DNA of 64,000 nt from positions 1 through 64,000 of the forward strand of contig JAKZAP010000080.1 of assembly GCA_023053575.1 (NCBI GenBank), written 5' to 3'. The stretch is from Branchinecta lynchi. Its lineage: Eukaryota; Arthropoda; Branchiopoda; Anostraca; Branchinectidae. The notes under the pieces were generated by a model, which was not told where the DNA came from, did no database searches, and worked only from the letters and a program-made list of their open reading frames with translations. Positions 51,801-60,563 of this stretch are shown here, one piece after another. Every line of letters begins with the position of its first letter. Position 1 is the first letter of the stretch. A program made the position numbers and the translations under genes.

Positions 51801-54800
51801 CCCGTGAGGTTGGTTTTCCCACAAGGTTCGTTTTCCCGCAGGGTTTGTTTTCCCACAAGGTTAGTTTCCCGAAAGGTTTGTTTCCCCACAAGGTTTGTTT
51901 TCCCACAAGGGTTGTTTTCTCACAAGGTTTCTTTTCCCACTAGGTTTGTTTCCCCACAAGGTGTGTTTTCGAACAAGGTTTGTTTTCCCCAAAGGTTGGT
52001 TTTCCCGCATGGTTGGTTTTCCCACAAGGTTTGTTTTCCCACTGTGTTGGTTTTCCCAAAATGTTCGCTTTCCCACAAGGTTGGTTTTCCCACAAGGTTG
52101 GTTTTCCCGCAGGGTTGCTTTCCCCATAAGGTTTGTTTTCCCACAAGGTTTTTTTTCCCGAAAGGTTTGTTTTCCCGCAAGGTTTGTTTTCCCACAAGGT
52201 TAGTTTTCCCACAAGGTTTGTTTCCCCACAAGGTTTGTTTCCCCACAAGGTTTGTTTTCCCACAAGGTTGGTTTTCCCACAAGGTTGGTTTTCCCGCAAG
52301 GTTGGTTTTCCCACAAGGTTTGTTTTCCCACAAGGATTTTTTTCTCACAAGGTTTGTTTTCCCACTAGGTTTGTTTCCCCGCAAGGTTTGTTTTCCCACA
52401 AGGTTTGTTTTCCCACAAGGTTGGTTTTCCCGCAAGGTTGGTTTTCCCACAAGGTTTGTGTTCCCACTGTGTTGGTTTTCCCAAAAGGTTCGCTTTCCCA
52501 CAAGGTTGGTTTTCCCACAAGGTTGGTTTTCCCGCAGGGTTTATTTTCCCACAAGGTTAGTTTTCCCGCAAGGTTTGTTTTCCCACAAGGTTAGTTTTCC
52601 CACAAGGTTTGTTTCCCCACAAGGTTTGTTTCCCCACAGGGTTTGTTTTCCCACAAGGATTGTTTTCTCACAAGGTTTGTTTTCCCACTGTGTTGGTTTT
52701 CCCAAAAGGTTCGCTTTCCCGCAAGGTTGGTTTTCCCACAAGGTTGGTTTTCCCGCAGGGTTTGTTTCCCCATAAGGTTGGTTTTCCCGCAGGGTTTGTT
52801 TTCCCACAAGGTTTGTTTCCCCACAAGGTTTGTTTTCCCACAAGGTTTGTTTCCCCACAAAGTTTGTTTTCCCACAAGGATTGTTTTCTCACAAGGTTTG
52901 TTTTCCCACTGTGTTGGTTTTCCCAAGAGGTTCGCTTTCCCGCAAGGTTCGCTTTCCCGCAAGGTTGGTTTTCCCACAAGGTTTGTTTTCTCACAAGGTT
53001 TGTTTTCCCACTAGGTTTGTTTCCCCACAAGGTTTGTTTTCTCACAAGGTTTGTTTTCCCACAAGGTTTGTTTTCCCACAAGGATTGTTTTCTCACAAGG
53101 TTTGTTTTCCCACTGTGTTGGTTTTCCCAAGAGGTTCGCTTTCCCGCAAGGTTGGCTTTCCCTCAAGGTTGGTTTTCCCACAAGGTTTGTTTTCGCACAA
53201 GGTTTGTTTTCCCACTAGGTTTGTTTCCCCACAAGGTTGGTTTTCCCACAAGGTTGGTTTTCCCGCAGGGTTGCTTTCCCCATAAGGTTGGTTTTCCCAC
53301 AAGGTTTGTTTTCTCACAAGGTTTGTTTTCCCACTAGGTTGTTTTTCCCACTAGGTTGGTTTTCCCACAAGGTTTGTTTTCCCACTAGGTTGGTTTTCCC
53401 ACAAGGTTTGTTTTCCCACAAGCTTTGTTTTCCCCCAAGGTTTGTTTTCCCACTAGGTTTGTTTCCCCACAAGGTTTGTTTTCTCACAAGGTTTGTTTTC
53501 CCACAAGGTTTGTTTCCCCACAAGGTTTGTTTCCCCACAAGATTTGTTTTCCCACAAGGTTTGTTTTCCCACAAGGTTTGTTTTCCCACTGTGTTGGTTT
53601 TCCCAAGAGGTTCGCTTTCCCGCAAGGTTCGCTTTCCCGCAAGGTTGGTTTTCCCACAAGGTTTGTTTTCTCACAAGGTTTGTTTTCCCACTAGGTTTGT
53701 TTCCCCACAAGGTTGGTTTTCCCACAAGGTTGGTTTTCCCGCAGGGTTGCTTTCCCCATAAGGTTGGTTTTCCCACAAGGTTTGTTTTCTCACAAGGTTT
53801 GTTTTCGCACTAGGTTGTTTTTCCCACAAGGTTGGTTTTCCCACAGCGTTAGTTTTCTCACAAGGTTGGTTTTCCCACAAGGTTTGTTTCCCCACAAGGT
53901 TGGTTTTCCCGCAGGGTTTGTTTTCCCACAAGGTTAGTTTTCCCGCAAGGTTTGTTTCCCCACAAGGTTTGTTTTCCCACAAGGTTTGTTTTCCCACTGT
54001 GTTGGTTTTCCCAAAAGGTTCGCTTTCCCAAAAGGTTGGTTTTCCCACAAGGTTGGTTCTTCCACAAGGTTGGTTTTCCCGCAGGGTTGCTTTCCCCATA
54101 AGGTTGGTTTCCCCAAAAGGTTCGCTTTCCCGCAAGGCTGGTTTTCCCACAAGGTTTGTTTCCCCACAATGTTTGTTTTCTCACAAGGTTTGTTTTCCCA
54201 CAAGGTTGGTTTTCCCGAAAGGTTTGTTTCCCCACAAGGTTAGTTTTCCCACAAGGCTGGTTTTCCCGCAGGGTTTGTTTCCCCACAAGGTTAGTTTTCC
54301 CGCAAGGTTTGTTTTCCCACAAGGTTAGTTTTCCCACAAGGTTTGTTTCCCCACAAGGTTTGTTTCCCCACAAGGTTTGTTTTCCCACTGTCTTGGTTTT
54401 CCCAAAAGGTTCGCTTTCCCGCAAGGCTGGTTTTCCCACAAGGTTTGTTTCCCCACAATGTATGTTTTCTCACAAGGTTTGTTTTCCCACAAGGTTGGTT
54501 TTCCCGAAAGGTTTTTTTTCCCCACAAGGTTGGTTTTCCCAGAAGGCTGGTTTTCCCACAGGGTTTGTTTTCCCACAAGGTTAGTTTTCCCGCAAGGTTT
54601 GTTTTCCCACAAGGTTAGTTTTCCCACAAGGTTTGTTTCCCCACAAGGTTTGTTTCCCCACAAGGTTTGTTTTCCCACAAGGATTGTTTTCTCACAAGGT
54701 TTGTTTTCCCACTGTGTTGGTTTTCCCAAGAGGTTCTCTTTCCCGCAAGGTTCGCTTTCCCGCAAGGTTGGTTTTCCCACAAGGTTTGTTTTCTCACAAG

Positions 54801-56254
54801 GTATGTTTTCCCACTAGGTTTGTTTCCCCACAAGGTTTGTTTTCTCACAAGGTTTGTTTTCCCACAAGGTTTGTTTTCCCACAAGGTTTGTTTCCCCACA
54901 AGGTTTGTTTCCCCACAAGGTTTGTTTTCTCACAAGGTTTGTTTTCCCACAAGGTTTGTTTCCCCACAAGGTTTGTTTCCCCACAAGGTTTGTTTTCCCA
55001 CAAGGATTGTTTTCTTACAAGGTTTGTTTTCCCACTGTGTTGGTTTTCCCAAAAGGTTCGCTTTCCCGCAAGGTTGGTTTTCCCCCAAGGTTGGTTTTCC
55101 CGCAGGATTTGTTTTCCCACAAGGTTAGTTTTCCCGCAAGGTTTGTTTCCCCACAAGGTTTGTTTTCCCACAAGGTTTGTTTTCCCAAAAGGTTCGCTTT
55201 CCCACAAGGTTGGTTTTCCCACAAGGTTGGTTTTCCCAAAAGGCTAGTTTTCCCACAAGGTTTGTTTCCCCACAAGGTTTGTTTCCCCACAAGGTTGGTT
55301 TTCCCACAAGGATTGTTTTCTCACAAGGTTTGTTTTCCCACTGTGTTGGTTTTCCCAAAAGGTTCGCTTTCCCGCAAGGTTGGTTTTCCCACAAGGTTGG
55401 TTTTCCCGCAGGGTTTGTTTCCCCATAAAGTTGGTTTTCCCACAAGGTTTGTTTTCTCACAAGGTTTGTTTTCCCACAAGGTTTGTTTTCCCACAAGGTT
55501 TGTTTTCCCACAAGGTTCGTTTTCCCGCAGGGTTTGTTTTCCCACAAGGTTAGTTTTCCCGAAAGGTTTGTTTCCCCACAAGATTGGTTTTCCCGCAGGG
55601 TTTGTTTTCCCACAAGGTTAGTTTCCCCGCAAGGTCTGTTTCCCCCCAAGGTTTGTTTTCCCACAAGGATTGTTTTCTCACAAGGTTTGTTTTCCCACTA
55701 GGTTTGTTTCCCCACAAGGTTTGTTTTCCCACATGGTTTCTTTTCCCCCAAGGTTGGTTTTCCCGCAAGGTTGGTTTTCCCACAAGGTTTTTTTCCCACT
55801 GTGTTGGTTTTCCCAAAAGGTTCGCTTTCCCGCAAGGTTGGTTTTCCCACAAGGTTGGTTTTCCCGCAGGGTTTGTTTCCCCATAAGGTTGGTTTTCCCA
55901 CAAGGTTTGTTTTCTCACAAGGTTTGTTTTCCCACAAGGTTTGTTTTCCCACAAGGTTTGTTTTCCCACAAGGTTCGTTTTCCCGCAGGGTTTGTTTTCC
56001 CACAAGGTTAGTTTTCCCGAAAGGTTTGTTTCCCCACAAGGTTGGTTTTCCCACAAGGTTGGTTTTCCCGCAGGGTTTGTTTTCCCACAAGCTTTGTTTT
56101 CCCCCAAGGTTGGTTTTCCCGCAAGGTTGTTTTTCCCACAAGGTTTGTTTTCCCACTGTGTTGGTTTTCCCAAAAGGTTCGCTTTCCCGCAAGGTTGGTT
56201 TTCCCACAAGGTTTGTTTCCCCACAAGGTTTGTTTTCCCATAAGGTTTGTTTTC

Positions 56255-56258
56255 CCAC
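56255..56258. repeat. Target-site duplication CCAC, left copy
   Basis: CCAC here matches CCAC at 63726-63729. Removing the element and one copy recreates an intact satellite monomer. A 4-bp duplication is in the range usual for Ty3/gypsy integration. Confidence 0.9.
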
Positions 56259-56704
56259 TGTAACCAAGGTGTACTTTCACCAAGGGAGTTCACGACACCT
56301 TGGTTTCTATAAGTTTAATTCCCCCAGGTAACAACAGGTTCCTGGCGATGAATAACCTGAGCCATTCAAGTTTGAATTGGGGCGAAATTTAATACAATGC
56401 TGGGCAGTCTGTTTTGAGTGGGACCGGTGAACGGTCGTTGCTGGAGATGTTAAAAGTTAAGTGTTGAGTTTTATTTATTACCTGCTATCTATCGCCATTG
56501 TATTGTAAATGTAAATACACGAATATGTTTTTCTATAATTGACCAACGAGGTAGAGTTTAGTGGGTGTTTTTATTTTGGTTTTGTTAAGCATGGTCCACA
56601 CCGCTCGGGGACCATGTCGTAACAGATAACTTTCCGTAACAGTAGAGAGATTAAAGACGTAGTAAAATTAACGCTTAGTAACAGCTAATTAACGCATTAT
56701 AACA
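56259..56704 (+). repeat. 5' long terminal repeat (446 bp)
   Basis: Starts TGTAACC and ends TATAACA. It should hold promoter and polyadenylation signals, but U3/R/U5 borders cannot be set from sequence alone. Visible elements: a TATAAG box candidate at 56308-56313; a 10-bp inverted repeat, 56262-56271 with 56296-56305; an 8-bp perfect hairpin CATGGTCC/GGACCATG at 56590-56597 and 56609-56616; ATTAAA at 56650-56655 as a possible polyadenylation signal; and four TAACAG hexamers at 56620, 56637, 56679 and 56700, the last overlapping the LTR end. Confidence 0.96.
56308..56313 (+). promoter_or_regulatory. Possible TATA box in the 5' LTR
   Basis: TATAAG within TTTCTATAAGTTT, about 50 bp into the LTR and just after the right arm of the 10-bp inverted repeat. 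Its early position would leave a short U3. Start sites have not been mapped, so this is a candidate only. Confidence 0.35.
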
Positions 56705-56705
56705 G

Positions 56706-56732
56706 TGGTCGCAGCGAGGGATATTGAACCCC
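56706..56732 (+). other. Primer-binding site for minus-strand synthesis
   Basis: TGGTCGCAGCGAGGGAT begins one base after the LTR. TGG pairs with the CCA end of a tRNA, as expected for reverse-transcriptase priming. Read as complement, the next bases give a discriminator A and a 7-nt acceptor strand CGCTGCG. They continue into TCCCT and a T-arm-like GGTTCAA, so complementarity may extend to about 27 nt. I cannot assign the tRNA. The acceptor has some likeness to leucine tRNAs, with mismatches. Confidence 0.8.
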
Positions 56733-56880
56733 AAAATTTTTTTTCTTGAATATGGATTGTTGAAATATTTTGTTTTGTTTACGGGAGGGAATTACGGGAT
56801 GTCTTGCCTCGTTGATTAGTTGTTGGAGAACTATTTGTTAGGCCTATTATTAATTTGTTCCTTTACAGTTGGTTTTCAAA
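56733..56880 (+). other. 5' untranslated leader between primer site and gag
   Basis: A+T-rich leader of about 150 nt with runs of T (near 56736-56745) and no ATG-initiated long frame before gag. It would be expected to hold the RNA packaging signal, but no recognisable motif is seen. TTCCTTTACAG at 56858-56868 resembles a 3' splice site. A possible donor, CAG/GTAAC, lies in the 5' LTR near 56326. Confidence 0.5.
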
Positions 56881-57675
56881 ATGTCTAGTGATGAGGGTGA
56901 CACGAAAGACGACGTGAGAGTTAAGTTAAATGCCGATAATTCGAGTCTCGTACTGAAATTGTTGGGTTCGCTTCCTGATTATGGAGGGAAGACGGACGTA
57001 TCGGAATTTTTGAAAAAGGTGGACATTTTGACGAAAATTGTGGATTGGTCGCTGTTGAAAGAGTACTTAGGTCTAAAGCTCAGTGGCGATGCATTTTCAT
57101 TTTTTGTAGCTACAAAGGATTGCGACTTTGACTCGTTCAAAGAAGGGTTCGAGACCCACTTTGCATGTACGACTCATCGAAGGAAATTAAAATACGGGCA
57201 AATCGCGTTGGAAGCCGGCCAATCATTACTCGCGTATTGCGGCCTTGTAAAAGAAGCATGCGTCGAACGTTTTGGTGAGGATGTGAATGACAGCGTAGTA
57301 ATTCACGAGATCCGAAATGGTTTACCCGATAAGTACGCGAAACTCCTGTATGAAAAGTCGCCCGCTAAATTGGAAAAGTGCGTCGGGATTTTGGCAAATG
57401 CTGAAGAGGTGGAAGCAGCTATGCGTATGCGGTCGTTGGTAAAGGCAGCAGGTGCGTCTAATAACGTTTCGGCTAGTCGTGGTGATTCGCACGTTCAAAA
57501 TTATCGAGGCGGTTATTCACGCGGTCGCAAGCATAATGTTTCTGTTGCCAATGGTTCGAGACCGGCACAGAACAAGTACTCAAAAGATGGAAAGCCGATT
57601 TGCAATCGCTGTTCCAAAGTGGGACATATCGCCGTCAAATGTCGCGTTCATTTAAACTCGTCCGGTCGCCAGTAA
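56881..57675 (+). CDS. gag: Gag polyprotein (capsid/nucleocapsid), 264 aa
   Basis: Structural protein that would form the cytoplasmic virus-like particle and bind element RNA. The first ATG (56881, context AAAATGT) is chosen. The frame is open 12 nt further upstream, but only to a TTG. The central region, about residues 25-190, has the aromatic and leucine-rich helical pattern of retrotransposon Gag. It is followed by a Ser/Gly/Arg-rich linker (about 195-235) with a YRGGYSRGRK segment suited to nucleic-acid binding. One classical zinc knuckle is present, C-X2-C-X4-H-X4-C at C241, C244, H249 and C254. The last 76 nt of the frame overlap pol in the -1 frame, and TTTAAAC sits just before the stop. 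An AG preceded by a T-rich stretch at about 56862-56868 resembles a splice acceptor, but no intron is demonstrated. Confidence 0.9.
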   Translation: MSSDEGDTKDDVRVKLNADNSSLVLKLLGSLPDYGGKTDVSEFLKKVDILTKIVDWSLLKEYLGLKLSGDAFSFFVATKDCDFDSFKEGFETHFACTTHRRKLKYGQIALEAGQSLLAYCGLVKEACVERFGEDVNDSVVIHEIRNGLPDKYAKLLYEKSPAKLEKCVGILANAEEVEAAMRMRSLVKAAGASNNVSASRGDSHVQNYRGGYSRGRKHNVSVANGSRPAQNKYSKDGKPICNRCSKVGHIAVKCRVHLNSSGRQ

Positions 57676-57715
57676 AAGCAGGTGCTCGCGACCCGTCGGT
57701 TAAAATTTTGCCTGC
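57651..57715 (+). promoter_or_regulatory. Programmed -1 ribosomal frameshift site, gag to pol
   Basis: The gag-frame codons CAT TTA AAC contain the canonical slippery heptamer T TTA AAC (57651-57657). After a 6-nt spacer, GGTCGC (57664-57669) can pair with GCGACC (57688-57693), a 6-bp GC-rich stem with an 18-nt loop that includes the gag stop (57673-57675). Loop bases GCAGG (57678-57682) are complementary to CCTGC (57711-57715), so an H-type pseudoknot is possible. A -1 slip enters the pol frame exactly. The heptamer and spacing are seen directly. The fold and its efficiency are inferred. Confidence 0.8.
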
Positions 57716-60563
57716 AGCCAAACGTGTAAATGAGGTTTATACCGGAAATTGGCAAGATCTGCCAATGATTAAATGTTTTGTCGCGAAGGATCGAAGCATT
57801 TTTTCACTTTTTGATTCCGGTGCGGCGAAATCTCTGATTAGGTCTAGTGTTTTTAGGAAACTAGATCAGTCGTGTGTGGTGGAACAAGAGAAGGAGGAGG
57901 GGGCTTTTAGGTCTATAACAGGCAATTCGCTAAGATATAGTAGTCGCGCTGTTATTAGTCTGATGTTGAATGGAAGATGTGCTACATTTGAAGTTTATGT
58001 TTGTGATGAGTTGCCGTACCCTCTCGTAATTGGTTTCACCGATATGAAGCGTAATAAGTTGATCTTTGACGCGGAATTTTGTGAGGTTTTCTTCAAAGAC
58101 AGATTGTCTAAAGACTCACGAGATTGTAATGTTGTGGCTGTAGAGGCAAAAGTTGAGGCGAAGAAATCTGAATTAGGTTCGAATCCTAACGTCAGTGCTG
58201 GATTTCATTCCGCTCCGGAAAATGCCAGTTCCGTAGAGCCACCGATTTTGACAGACGCGACCGTTTTCGAGGCTTGTAGCGAACCTATACCGGTTACTGA
58301 TCGAGTTGTTGTTATCATATCAAACCGTGTTACCGTTAACCCTTCGTCAATTTCCCGCATAGATGTTTGTTTGAAAACGAAGAAAGCTACACCTACGTTA
58401 GGCTATTTTCCTGGGAAACAGTATAAAGGTTTAGATATTGAAGATCAAGTTGTTGAGGTTTCCACGAGTGGTCGTTTCTGCTTACTCGTTACCAACACAT
58501 CAGATCAACCTGTTTCTCTTCGTAAATCAGAGATAGGCTACTTAGTCCCGCTATGCGAGTCAGACATTCATTCTGATGCGCAAGGGGTTATTAACTATGT
58601 GTCTGGTTTGATAAATAGCGTCGCTGTTAGCAATACGAGTACTAAGCCTAGTGATCTATCCGTTCCTAAGGACCCTAAGGATATGACGAAAGAAGAATTC
58701 ACCGAACTGTTCGATTTGTCACATCTGGAATCAGAACAAGTCAAGAATCACTTCTTAGATTTAGCGTACAAACGGAGACTAGCTTTTGCTACGCACGAAT
58801 CGCATTTAGACGCTTGTGATCTCATTTCACATGCGATTAATACGAATGGTGCACCACCCGTTAAGAGTCGCCCTTACACTGTGCCCCATGCACAGCGTGA
58901 GATACTGAAGTCTAAGATAGATGGTTTGCTAGAATCTAAGATAATAGAAGAATGCAACGGACCTTACTCTTCACCGGTTATTTTACTGAAGAAGAAGAAT
59001 TTGGGAGAGTATAGAATGGCTGTCGACTACAGAAAATTGAATCGAGATACGGTGAAAGATTGCTACAATTTACCGAATATCCAAGATATGCTGGATCGCA
59101 TGTCTCTTAGTCGTGTCTTTTTGCAGTTAGATTTTTTGTCAGGATTCTACCAGTGTTTAGTGGAGGAAGAGGACAGGGATAAAACAGGTTTTATAACTCC
59201 ATTTGGCCTGTTCCGTTTCATTCGAGCGCCGTTTGGTCTGTGCAACATGCCAGCAACCTTCCAACGCTTGATGGAACGAGTGTTTAGATCCCTGTTGTTC
59301 AAGTACCTAGAATGTTTTTTAGATGATGTTACGGTTCACACACGAGATACGAAAGATCAGTTAGATTGTCTAGAGGTTGTGTTAGATAAGGTAATTGAGG
59401 CTCATCTAAAACTACGTCCTTCCAAATGCTCGTTTCTAGCTACTTCAGTTACGGTGTTGGGTCATGTTTTGTCGAATGGTACAATAAAACCGGATCCGAA
59501 TAAAATTGCCGCGATTAAAAATCTGAGAAATCCATCGAACATAAAAGAAGTTCGGTCTGCGGTCGGTTTATTTTCGTGGTTCCGGAAATACGTACCAGAT
59601 TTTTCCCAGATCGCCATGCCTCTTACGGCATTGATGAAAAAAGGCATTCCATTTAAGTTCGAAAGTGTTGAAAAAGCAGCTTTTGATATTCTTCGACAGA
59701 AACTTATGGTGGAGCCTATCCTTGGCTTAGCTAGACCAGGAGAAGGTGGTTACATACTATCTACAGATGCTTCAAAAGAGGCAATTGCTTGTAAGTTGTC
59801 GCAAATGCAAGATGGGAGGGAAGTTGTATTGCATTATGGTTCTCGTCGTCTTAATAAGGCTGAGGCTAATTACACAGTTACGGAGATGGAAGCACTTAGC
59901 GTAGTTCATTTTATCAAGCAGTTTCGTCAGTATCTTTATGGTACCCGCTTCAAAGTAGAGACTGACCATAACAGTCTCCGTTGGCTTATGACGACAAAAG
60001 AGCCTACTGGAAGACTAGCTCGTTGGGCGCTAACTCTGCAAGAGTATGACTTTGAGATTGTTTATCGTCCTGGACCGATGAACGTTGTCCCGGATGCTTT
60101 AAGTCGTTTGCCCACGATTAATTCTATTTCTCCACAGCCTAAGTTAGTTTTCCCAGTGTTACCGCCATCTATTGATTTATCGCAGCTTCGGAAAAGTCAA
60201 AAGCAAGATAAAGATTGTCTTGCAATGATTCGCTATTTGTCTCAAGGTGTACAAATGCCGTACGATTTGGAAAGAAGAGTTATAAGGGAAATTCAGAATT
60301 TTTTTGTTGAGGATGGAATTTTGTGTCATGCGTCTGTGCCGTCTGGAAAATGTCGAAAGTCTGATGTCGTGTTAGTCCCAGTAATACCACATGCTATGAT
60401 TCCTCAGATTTTGAATGATTTTCATGAATCACCTTACGGAGGTCATTTTTCATCATCAAAAACGTACGCAAAACTTCGTGATCATGTTTTCTTCTTTAAG
60501 ATGCACTCAGTATGTAAGATGTTTTGTGAATCGTGCGAAAAATGCCTAAAAAAAAACCGATGA
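57657..60563 (+). CDS. pol: Pol part 1: protease, reverse transcriptase, RNase H, integrase zinc finger
   Basis: About 968 residues in the -1 frame from gag, numbered from the first codon after the slip. Aspartic protease: FDSGAAKSLI with active Asp53 (57813). Reverse transcriptase, about residues 395-565: the YRMAVDYRKLN block, first catalytic Asp492 in QLDFLSGFYQ, the PFGLCNMPATFQ block, and CFLDD with Asp556/557 (59322-59327), where gypsy RTs usually have YxDD, so Tyr is replaced by Phe. RNase H: Asp704 (STDAS), Glu743 (TEME), Asp770 (ETDHN). It is followed by the DALSRLP end block near 813. Integrase zinc-binding domain: His923, His930, Cys960, Cys963 (CEKC). The frame then stops at 60561, before the integrase core, within a run of nine A. 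There is no ATG of its own, so expression depends on the gag frameshift. Confidence 0.9.
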   Translation, partial: LVRSPVKAGARDPSVKILPAAKRVNEVYTGNWQDLPMIKCFVAKDRSIFSLFDSGAAKSLIRSSVFRKLDQSCVVEQEKEEGAFRSITGNSLRYSSRAVISLMLNGRCATFEVYVCDELPYPLVIGFTDMKRNKLIFDAEFCEVFFKDRLSKDSRDCNVVAVEAKVEAKKSELGSNPNVSAGFHSAPENASSVEPPILTDATVFEACSEPIPVTDRVVVIISNRVTVNPSSISRIDVCLKTKKATPTLGYFPGKQYKGLDIEDQVVEVSTSGRFCLLVTNTSDQPVSLRKSEIGYLVPLCESDIHSDAQGVINYVSGLINSVAVSNTSTKPSDLSVPKDPKDMTKEEFTELFDLSHLESEQVKNHFLDLAYKRRLAFATHESHLDACDLISHAINTNGAPPVKSRPYTVPHAQREILKSKIDGLLESKIIEECNGPYSSPVILLKKKNLGEYRMAVDYRKLNRDTVKDCYNLPNIQDMLDRMSLSRVFLQLDFLSGFYQCLVEEEDRDKTGFITPFGLFRFIRAPFGLCNMPATFQRLMERVFRSLLFKYLECFLDDVTVHTRDTKDQLDCLEVVLDKVIEAHLKLRPSKCSFLATSVTVLGHVLSNGTIKPDPNKIAAIKNLRNPSNIKEVRSAVGLFSWFRKYVPDFSQIAMPLTALMKKGIPFKFESVEKAAFDILRQKLMVEPILGLARPGEGGYILSTDASKEAIACKLSQMQDGREVVLHYGSRRLNKAEANYTVTEMEALSVVHFIKQFRQYLYGTRFKVETDHNSLRWLMTTKEPTGRLARWALTLQEYDFEIVYRPGPMNVVPDALSRLPTINSISPQPKLVFPVLPPSIDLSQLRKSQKQDKDCLAMIRYLSQGVQMPYDLERRVIREIQNFFVEDGILCHASVPSGKCRKSDVVLVPVIPHAMIPQILNDFHESPYGGHFSSSKTYAKLRDHVFFFKMHSVCKMFCESCEKCLKKNR

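Larger units (their letters stand above)
22759..56258 (+). repeat. 17-bp satellite array, block III (forward orientation)
   Basis: About 33.5 kb of the 17-bp satellite in the written orientation, roughly 1,970 monomers, ending exactly at the retrotransposon. Local monomer markers include CACATGGTTTC (22.77, 36.34, 39.13, 41.97, 50.75 and 55.73 kb), TTTTGCCACAAGG (about 25-47 kb), GGTTCTTCCACAAGG (about 28-54 kb) and CCCACAGCGTTAG (28.1, 30.3, 34.3, 44.6, 46.5, 48.7 and 53.8 kb). Apart from two micro-inversions near 41.34 and 43.98 kb, orientation is constant. No gene or RNA is seen. Confidence 0.98.

Noticed and set aside
1..56258. Hundreds of long open reading frames on both strands (up to about 600 codons) in the satellite
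   Set aside because: They are translations of a 17-bp unit that lacks stops in every frame. They overlap each other on both strands, start at random variant ATG/TTG codons and show no domain, codon bias or gene boundary.
1..56258. CRISPR array
   Set aside because: The short repeats are contiguous, without unique spacers, and the context is a eukaryotic satellite.
56869..56880. Upstream TTG start for gag
   Set aside because: An ATG in good context follows at 56881, and eukaryotic initiation at TTG would be unusual.
59462..59969. Minus-strand frames inside pol
   Set aside because: They lie antisense to the RT/RNase H coding frame, whose motifs are unambiguous, and show no motif of their own.
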